The notes under the pieces: generated by a model | Seen by the model: only the letters and a program-made list of their open reading frames with translations | Told to the model about the DNA's origin: nothing | The model's database searches: none | Origin: Tannerella sp. | Lineage (GTDB): Bacteria > Bacteroidota > Bacteroidia > Bacteroidales > Tannerellaceae | DNA length: 13,734 bases | Assembly: GCA_031282485.1 (NCBI GenBank) | Contig: JAITDQ010000330.1 | Location: forward strand, 1-13,734 | Direction of reading: 5' to 3' | Shown: in pieces, positions 6,132-13,700 of the stretch | How the letters are laid out: each line of letters starts with the position of its first letter | How positions within the stretch are numbered: position 1 is the first letter of the stretch | Made by a program: the position numbers and the translations under genes

Positions 6132-7511
6132 ATGAAGTACAATTTCCTATCTTCTCTCGCCGGCATACTTATATTAAACGTATCGTGCACAACATCATCC
6201 GGTTCGTCCGATGAAAACGAAGTGAAGCTGATCACACTTGATCCCGGACATTTTCATGCGGCATTAGTGCAAAAAACTTCCTATCCCAACGTAAGCAGGG
6301 ATGTATATGTCTATTCGCCGGCAGGCGCCGACTTAGACGAACATCTGAAAAAAATCGAAGGATATAACACAAGACCGGACGACCCGACCGGATGGAACGA
6401 AATAGTATATACCGGCGCCGATTTCCTCGAAAAAATGCTGTCCGAAAAGAAGGGAAACGTTATGGTGACAGCCGGCAACAACGGCAAAAAGACAGACTAT
6501 ATCCGGCAGACACTCTCGGCCGGCATCCATGTGCTTGCCGACAAACCCATGGCAATCAACGTTTCCGACTTCGAAAAACTGAAGGATTGTTTTCGTATTG
6601 CGCAGGAAAAAGGATTGCTGCTATATGACATCATGACCGAACGTTTCGAAATAACAACCATGCTGCAGAAAGAGTTTTCCCGCCTTCCGGCCGTGTACGG
6701 AGAGCAGCAGAACGGTTCGATCGACGATCCGGGAATCGTGAAAGAGAGCGTCCACCACTTCTTCAAAACGGTTTCCGGCAATCCGCTGATCCGCCCGGCA
6801 TGGTTTTTCGACGTCAACCAGCAAGGCGAAGGGATCGTCGACGTAACCACCCATCTGGTAGACCTTGTCCAGTGGGAATGTTTCCCCGGACAGGCCATCA
6901 ACTATCAGACGGATATTGAAATACTCGACGCAAACCGCTGGACTACACCCATCCCGCCCGCCCGGTTCAAAGAGGTAACGGGACTTGACGCCTATCCCGA
7001 CTATCTGAAACAGAACGTTTCCAACGACACGCTGCACGTATACGCAAATGGCGACATCCATTACACAATACGCGGAGTAAACGCCAAAGTATCCGTTATA
7101 TGGAATTACACATACCCCGAAGGTGGCGGCGACACGCACTATTCCATCATGAAAGGCAGCAAAGCGCACCTGATCATTGAACAGGGAAAAGAACAGAATT
7201 ACAAACCCGTTCTGTTCATAAAAGCGACCGGCGCAGACTTGGAAACATTCGAAAAAGACCTGCTAAGCTCCCTAAAAACCGTAACGGACAAATACCCGGG
7301 CATCGACCTGAAAAAAACAAACGAGACCGGCAAATGGGAAGTCCTCGTCCCGGCAAAATACCACAACGGCCACGAAGCCCATTTCGGACAGGTCACGGAA
7401 AACTTCCTGAAATACCTGAAAGAAGGTTCGCTGCCCGCTTGGGAAATGCCGAATATGATCACCAAATATTACGTAACAACGCGGGCGCTGGAAATGGCGA
7501 AAAGCAATTAG
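6132..7511 (+). CDS. Gfo/Idh/MocA oxidoreductase, predicted lipoprotein
   Basis: A 459-residue protein with a short hydrophobic signal ending LNVSC, so Cys19 is the likely lipidated residue. The lipobox is imperfect (Asn at -3). The mature start TTSSGSSDENE is flexible and acidic, as in Bacteroidota lipoproteins sent to the cell surface. It opens with VKLITLDPGHFHAALVQ (31-47) and has a DKP motif (138-140) in place of EKP. The MTERFEITT stretch (168-176) and GGGDTHYSIMKGSKAHLIIE (331-350) match the 'putative oxidoreductase C-terminal domain' group of Gfo/Idh/MocA proteins common in Bacteroidetes. NAD(P) use is expected from the family but is untested, and lipoproteins normally cross the membrane unfolded, so cofactor supply is an open question. 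The in-frame ATG at 6027 would bury the signal behind 35 residues, so 6132 is preferred. The gene ends at TAG 7509-7511, inside the 7-bp repeat array. Confidence 0.85.
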   Translation: MKYNFLSSLAGILILNVSCTTSSGSSDENEVKLITLDPGHFHAALVQKTSYPNVSRDVYVYSPAGADLDEHLKKIEGYNTRPDDPTGWNEIVYTGADFLEKMLSEKKGNVMVTAGNNGKKTDYIRQTLSAGIHVLADKPMAINVSDFEKLKDCFRIAQEKGLLLYDIMTERFEITTMLQKEFSRLPAVYGEQQNGSIDDPGIVKESVHHFFKTVSGNPLIRPAWFFDVNQQGEGIVDVTTHLVDLVQWECFPGQAINYQTDIEILDANRWTTPIPPARFKEVTGLDAYPDYLKQNVSNDTLHVYANGDIHYTIRGVNAKVSVIWNYTYPEGGGDTHYSIMKGSKAHLIIEQGKEQNYKPVLFIKATGADLETFEKDLLSSLKTVTDKYPGIDLKKTNETGKWEVLVPAKYHNGHEAHFGQVTENFLKYLKEGSLPAWEMPNMITKYYVTTRALEMAKSN

Positions 7512-7588
7512 CAATTGACAATTGACAATTGACAATTGACAATTGATAATTAACCATTAACCATTAACCATTAATAATTAACCATTAA
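7505..7588. repeat. 7-bp tandem repeat array across convergent gene ends
   Basis: Twelve consecutive 7-bp units run without interruption: CAATTAG (7505), CAATTGA five times (7512-7546), TAATTAA (7547), CCATTAA three times (7554-7574), TAATTAA (7575) and CCATTAA (7582). A degenerate CCACTAT follows. The first unit contains the TAG stop of the lipoprotein gene. The last units contain the TAA stop (7578-7580) and final codons of the minus-strand giant gene. Many units contain the self-complementary cores CAATTG or TAATTA. There is no GC-rich hairpin, so it is not an obvious terminator, although it occupies the position of one for both genes. Similar 7-mers occur between genes in other Bacteroidota, from general knowledge. 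Confidence 0.9.
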
Positions 7589-7788
7589 CCACTATTTTCC
7601 ATCCAATCCTTCCGTTGAGGGTAACGATATATATCCCGCGCGCAAGGCGGCGGGTTGTGATGCCGTTGGCGGGGGTGACGAACTGGTGGCAGAGGATGCC
7701 GTCGGGGGTGTAGACCCGGACGAGGGCGCCTTTTGTGGTGCGGACGTACAGGGTTTCTTCGCTTGACCAGACTTTTTCGCTCGTGTCT
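7578..7788 (-). other. T9SS type A-like C-terminal sorting domain
   Basis: The last 70 or so residues begin SEKVWSSEETLYVRTTKG and contain VRVYTPDGILCHQF, then ITTRRLARGIYIVTLNG, and end GWKIVVNG. The pattern 'V.VY...G', 'L..GIYIV.....G.....KIVV' at the extreme C-terminus is that of the Por-secretion-tail domains that direct proteins through the type IX system to the outer membrane surface. The domain is normally cleaved during attachment or release. Confidence 0.82.
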
Positions 7789-10700
7789 TCAAGGGCGCCG
7801 GGGATGGGGGCGAGGGTGTCGACGGAGGTGGTGTCGGGGATGAAGGTGGCGAGGAGGGTGACGTTGCCGTAGACGGTCAGGGTGTCGTAGCGCATGATGC
7901 CGGCGGCGGCGGGGATCAGGGCGCCTTTTAATGAATGGTAGGCGTCGTGGCTCCAGCCGGCGAAGACGTAGCCGCTGTCCGGGACGACTAAGATGCCGGA
8001 GCGGGGCGACGTGCGGTAGTCGAGCGCCTGGCGGCCGGCATTGTAGATGCTGCCGGCGGCGGTGGACGAAAATGTTACGACGGCAACGCCGGCGCCCTGG
8101 TGATACGTCGAGTTCGTCGGCACGACGAGGGTGTCGCTTACGACGACGCTGGCGGTGTTGACGAAGAACGGCTGGGAGGCGGAAACGCCTTCTTCGGGCG
8201 TGGCCTCGAAGCGGACACGGACGGTGTCGAACGGGGCGACGATATCGGTTGTAAATTCGAGCGCGTCGAGGGGGGGAACCACGTCTGTGACCGGGGTGTA
8301 GACGGGCGTGCCGTCGCCGGTGGCTGTATCCGGAGCGTACCGCAGGTACGCGGGAAGGGTGTCGCGGATGACGACGACACCGGGATCGATGCTGGCGTTG
8401 ACGGCGGTGATTTCGTACGTGATGGTGTCGGTGTAGAGCACCGAGACGGGGTTCGCGTAGAAGCCGTTGTGCGGCGCGCCGTCGACCGAGGCCTCCTTGC
8501 GCATCAGCAGGTCGAGGGCGGGGTTGATGCGTATCTGGATGCTTTCGGTGTAGTCACATTCGGGCTGGTGGGGATGGTCGTAGCCGCGGTCGTTGAGGCG
8601 GACGATGAGCCGCACGAACGGCGGCATGAGACGGACGTTCGGGATGCCGAAGGTCAGGCAGGCCATGGGGTCGCCGGGGTGGAGGTAGCCACGGATGCTG
8701 TCGGTGTTGATGATGCTGTCGGGATGTACCACGTTGCTGTAGAGCGTGACGAAGAAGGGGTCGCCGAGGGCGGCGTCGCCCAGGTTGACGATGCAGATGC
8801 GGACGGCTATCGAATCGCCTTCGCGGGTGACGGAGGTCTGCGCGACTTCGAAAGCGGCGTCGGGCATGAGCCAGACAGGGACGCCAAGCTCATTGACGGT
8901 CGTCTGCTGCTGCATGAAGTTGTTGTACGGGCGGAGGTCGTCGGCGGTGCCGGGAAGGCTGTCGCGGCCGGGGAAGACCGTGGCCGGGCTGAGCGGGTAG
9001 CGCGGGATCGTCAGGTCTTCGTTCACGTTCGCCGCGTTGTACATGTACTGGTTCCATACCCTGCGCGCCGGCGCCCACGGATTTTCGTCCGTGCCTTTGT
9101 AGATCAGCAGCCTGCCCCTCTGGTCGGTATATTTTTCCGACGGATTGATGGAGCCTGTCGCCAGTATTTCCGCATGGCCGTCGCCGTTCACGTCCGCCAC
9201 GGTGGGATATTCATACATCGTGCCGCTGGCGACCGGCGTGTTCCACAGGTCATAGACGGTCGTATCCGCCCTGGTGATATGCGATATCAGGCTGCCGTTG
9301 ATGATCCGCAGCGAATCCTCGTCGCGGTATACAATTTCGGAGATGCCGTCCTGGTTAAAGTCGAACAGCGTCAGTCCCGTCGAGCCGGAACTGTCCGTAT
9401 GCTTCAGCTGCCACAGCTGATTCAGCGTACCGCCGTCAACGGCGAACGCACGCATGAGGTATTCGGATGTGTTCTGTCTTCCCGTCAATACAACGATTTC
9501 GACCTTCCCGTCGCCGTTGATGTCGCCGACAAAGGGCACATTGCGGGATGTCGCATCCGGGAGCTGATGCAGGACGGACACCTGTTCCGTTGACGGTTTC
9601 CATATATACAGGTACCCGTAGTTGTCTGTGGACTGTGCGTGCGCCTGCGTCTGTACAAGTATTTCCGGTTCCCCGTCGAGGTCAAAATCGGCGATAACGG
9701 TTGCCCCGTCGTTATGCACAGGTGTTCCCTGATACACGGGCGTCACCTGTCTGGCCACGGTCATTGAGTTGGCGGACGGGTCGGTACGGTCGTTGATGCT
9801 CACTTCGTACACCCGGTTGCCGGCGCACAGTTCGAGCCGTGCATCCCCGGTGACGTCCGCCGCCATCGAAAAAATACCGTATGCGGCATTTGAATACAGC
9901 GTCAGGCCGATATTGCCGGTCGCGCCCCCGCTGCACAGTTCGACGCCTGTTACCGCATCGAATATCTGGTTGCCGGCGTATACTTCCGCATAACCGTCGT
10001 TGTTGAAATCGGCAAAACCGACGCCCATCCCGACTGCCTGACCTCCATACGAAGGATGAAACAGCGGCTCGCTGCTGCCCGACGGCCAGAGCTGATTCCC
10101 GTCGATGTCATACGCCAGCAGCCGGTGCGTGGCGGCTTCTACCACCACGATCACAGTCGTGTCCTTTGAGGCATCCCACCTGATGCGGCCGATTGCTTCC
10201 GCCGATGCTGTCAGGACGGGGGTAGGGTGCGTGACCGGCGCGTCAAAGCCGGGACCACGCAGGATCGTGAAATCCCGGATTTCAGCCGTGCCGTTAACCG
10301 ATTTGAGGAAAACATCGGGGTAGCCATCACCATCCAGGTCGCCTACCAGCGGTGACTGTACCGTAAAAACCGTACCGAACTCCTTAAACAGTTCGATATC
10401 CCATTTCGTTTCCGACGGGTCGGAGAAGCATTTGGCGTTGCTGACGTTGTCGGGCGATTCGGATACATAGACATATACGCGGGCAAAGGCGGTATCGCCG
10501 CTGCAGGCGAGGCGGTAGGTCAGGGAATCGAGGCCGGTGAAGCCGGACTGCGGGGTGTAGCGGACGGTGTCGCCGGAGAGGGAGACGGCCGCGCTGTACA
10601 TGAAGGGGACAACGATTTCGGGCGTGGGGGTGCAGCCGGGGGGGAGGGAGTCGTTCCGGAGTACGGGGATAAGGACTTCCATGCCGGCGGCAGTCGGGAC

Positions 10701-13700
10701 GCGGTCGTTGTGCGCCAGGAGGAGGGTGGAGAACGGGGTGACGATGTCGTCGTTGCCGTATTTACATTCGACCGTTACGGGGACGGCCTGTCCGCGGTCG
10801 TTGTGGGCGATCAGGATTTCGTCGAAGGGCGGGAGGGTGGAGAAGTCGCGGTTGACCAAGGTGAAGGTCTCCATGTCGTCGGGGTATATCGTGGCGGCGA
10901 CGCTGTCGGTGGTGATGGCGTTGGCGGGCAGGATGGCGTCGCGGTAGGCGGTGACGCAGAGCGTCGGCTGGAAGGCGGACGAGCCGGTGTTGGTGACGGC
11001 GAACGTGATGCGCAGCGAATCGCCGCCGGCGTCGTATACGAAAGCGGGACTGCCGGACGGCTGCACGTCGGGGGCATACATGACCATGTTGCCGTAGCGG
11101 TCGAACACGGTGGACTGCTTGAGGAAGCCGTTGAAGGGCTGGACGTCGTCCCCGGTGTTCAGGGTGGAATCGGGGCCGGCCATGATCATGGCGATGTCGA
11201 ACATTGCGGTGGGGACGGTGAGGTCTTTGTTGATGTTTACGACGTTGTAGGCGTACTGGTTCCATACTTCGCGGGCGGGCGCCCAGCGGGCGCCGGGGCC
11301 GGGATTGAAGATATAAACGTATCCACTGGTTGCGCCCGGATTCGACGGCGCTCCGGTGACAACGATTTCCGCTTCGCCGTCGCCGTCCACGTCGGCGGTC
11401 ACGGGATATTCGCCCAGTGTGCCCGAATAACAGGGTATGGAGGGCGTGTTTGCGTCGTCGTTCATTGTCTCCTGGCTCGTGCCGTTAAATATTCTCAGTT
11501 GGGTCTGGTCGCGGTACAGTATTTCAAACGTCCCGTTCTGGTCGAAATCGAACAGGGTCAAACCTGTGCCCCGGCTGCCGTCGGTTGTTCCCTTTCTCCA
11601 CTTCACGACGCCCGATGCAGCGCCGTCGATGTCCCATGCAATAATATTATATACGCCACCTCCCTGATCCGGACTTTCGCCGTACATGATTTCGGGATAA
11701 CGGTCGCCGTCGATGTCGCCGACGAACGGCGTTCCGGCTCCCCGGTCGGCGGGAGTGATTACCTGCGAAACCTTGATTTGGGAGGTGACGGGGTCATATA
11801 CATAAAAAGTGGTGTCTCCGTAGGCCAGAATGTCCACCTGTCCGTCCAGGTCAAAATCGGCGGGGATGGTTGCCGTAACCGTCGGGTTGGGCAGGGAGGA
11901 GGGAGGGGTTATCTGGCGCAGCGAGAAGCTGTTTCCTGCGTTTCCCGTCTGTGGCGTTGCAATATCAATGGAATAGATGTCTCCGCCCCAGACTAATTCG
12001 GGCCGGCCGTCGCCATCCACGTCGATAACCGATACTTTGGGGGAATTAAGAGACCTTCCGGCCAGGAATCCGCAGTCGAGCAGCAGCGTTCCCGTAGCCA
12101 AGTCGAAGATGCGGTCTCCCGTGACGATTTCGGCATTGCCGTCGCCGTTGAAATCCGAGAACATGATGTTTGCCGATTTATAACCGCCGACGCTGCCGTC
12201 GTCGAGGACATTGTACGTGGTATAGGGGTTAATTGTTTCCCATTTCGGATTTCCTGCCTTGTCGTAGGCATACAGGAATCCGTTCATGGCGGCCACCACA
12301 ATGATACCCGGCGAAGATGCGTTCGGCCGGGCGAGGCCGATCTGTCCGCGTCCGTTGGTAGAAAATATGGGCGTGCTAAACAGTGTGGAAGTATTGTTTC
12401 CCCTGTCAAAAACATGTATTCCATTGGTATAGTATGACCAGGGAGCGGTACTGCCGCCGGTGAATGCCTTTGCGACGACGATTTCGACATGTCCGTCGCC
12501 GTCGAGGTCGCCCACGTAGGGTGTTTGATAGACGGAGACGTCGTTGTTACCCAACTTGATCGGGTCGATGTCAATGCTCCAGATCATTTCGGTTATGGGG
12601 ACGGCGCAGTCGGTGGATATGACGTTGTCGGGGAAGCAGTAGATGTATATCCATGCGTTGTCGCTGTCGTAGGTGCAGTCGAAGCGGTAGTGTATGCTGT
12701 CCCGGCCCTGCCATCCGGGGTTGGGGGTGTAGATGATGGCCGGCCCGGCGGTGGGGGTGATTGTGCCGTGTTCAGGCTCCCGGATGACGGTCAGGGAGGG
12801 GGTGCAGATGGTTGGGAGGTGGTCGTTGGCCAGCGGGGTGATTCTTACCGGGATGCCGGCAGTGGTGGTGACGGTGTCGGGGCGGGCGAAGAAATATTCG
12901 GTGAGCGTTTCTGCGTTGGTGTTGTCGGTGGTGCGTGTATAGGAGCGGCTGTAGAGCGAGCCGGAGGGGGTTCCGAGGACAACCTGTCCGGGGGCGCCCG
13001 GCGAGGGCAGCCAGAAATAGACTTTGCCTGTGCCGTCGGTGACGACGTCTTTGATGCCGTAGACGCCTGCGACCGGGTTGGGGATTATGTTGCAGGGGAT
13101 ACCGTCGATAATGCCTTCCGTAATCGGCGTGTTGGGTACGGAGGGGTCGCCTACCGTGAGGGCGTTGTAGTACACGCTGACGCCTTCGCCGTTGGTAGGC
13201 AGAGGGCCGGAGGAGGGAGCGTATTTATATACGCTGCCACCGGTGATGATTACGGTGCCGGTGCCTGAGTTACTACCGCTGCCGCCGCCGATGTCCGCGC
13301 CGTAGCCTCGTCCGTCTGCCCGCACGGTGCCGCCGGTGATTTTGATGGTGCCGGCGGCGGCATTTCTACCGCCACCGATTGCCGCGCCGTTGGTGCTGCT
13401 TGCCGTCACGGTGCCGCCGCTGATGGTGATCGTGCCGCCGGCGCTGCCGTTACTGCCGCCAATTGCCGCGCCGCCACCGGTGCCGGTGTTTCTTGCTGTT
13501 ACGACACCGCCACTGATGGTGACCGTTTGGCCATTATTGCAGATTGCCACGCCATCGCCGGAGGTGACAGTTGCCGTCACGTTGCCGCCGCTGATATCGA
13601 CGAGCGTGGTGGCGAAGATTGCCGAGTTACCGTAGGATGTTGCCGTCAAGTTACCGTTGCTGATGGCGATTGTGGCGCAATTGATTGCAATATAAGAGCC

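Noticed and set aside
7505..7588. CRISPR array
   Set aside because: The units are 7 bp and directly adjacent, with no spacers.
8100..9593. 497-codon open frame on the plus strand opposite the giant gene
   Set aside because: Its composition (dominated by Val, Asp, Gly, Arg, Ala) is what the reverse complement of C/G-ending codons in the giant gene produces. It has no domain, and the minus-strand frame has clear domains throughout.
10710..11996. 428-codon open frame on the plus strand opposite the giant gene
   Set aside because: Same reason: a low-complexity Gly/Val/Asp-rich shadow of module A, with no recognisable motif and no operon context.
12489..13268. 259-codon open frame on the plus strand opposite module A and the spacer
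   Set aside because: A Val/Gly/Asp-rich antisense shadow; the opposite strand encodes FG-GAP, cadherin-like and beta-helix-like sequence in frame.
13647..13649. TTG as the start codon of the giant gene
   Set aside because: It lies inside the glycine-rich repeat array, there is no signal peptide after it, and the frame stays open with the same repeat pattern to the window end. The real start must be outside.
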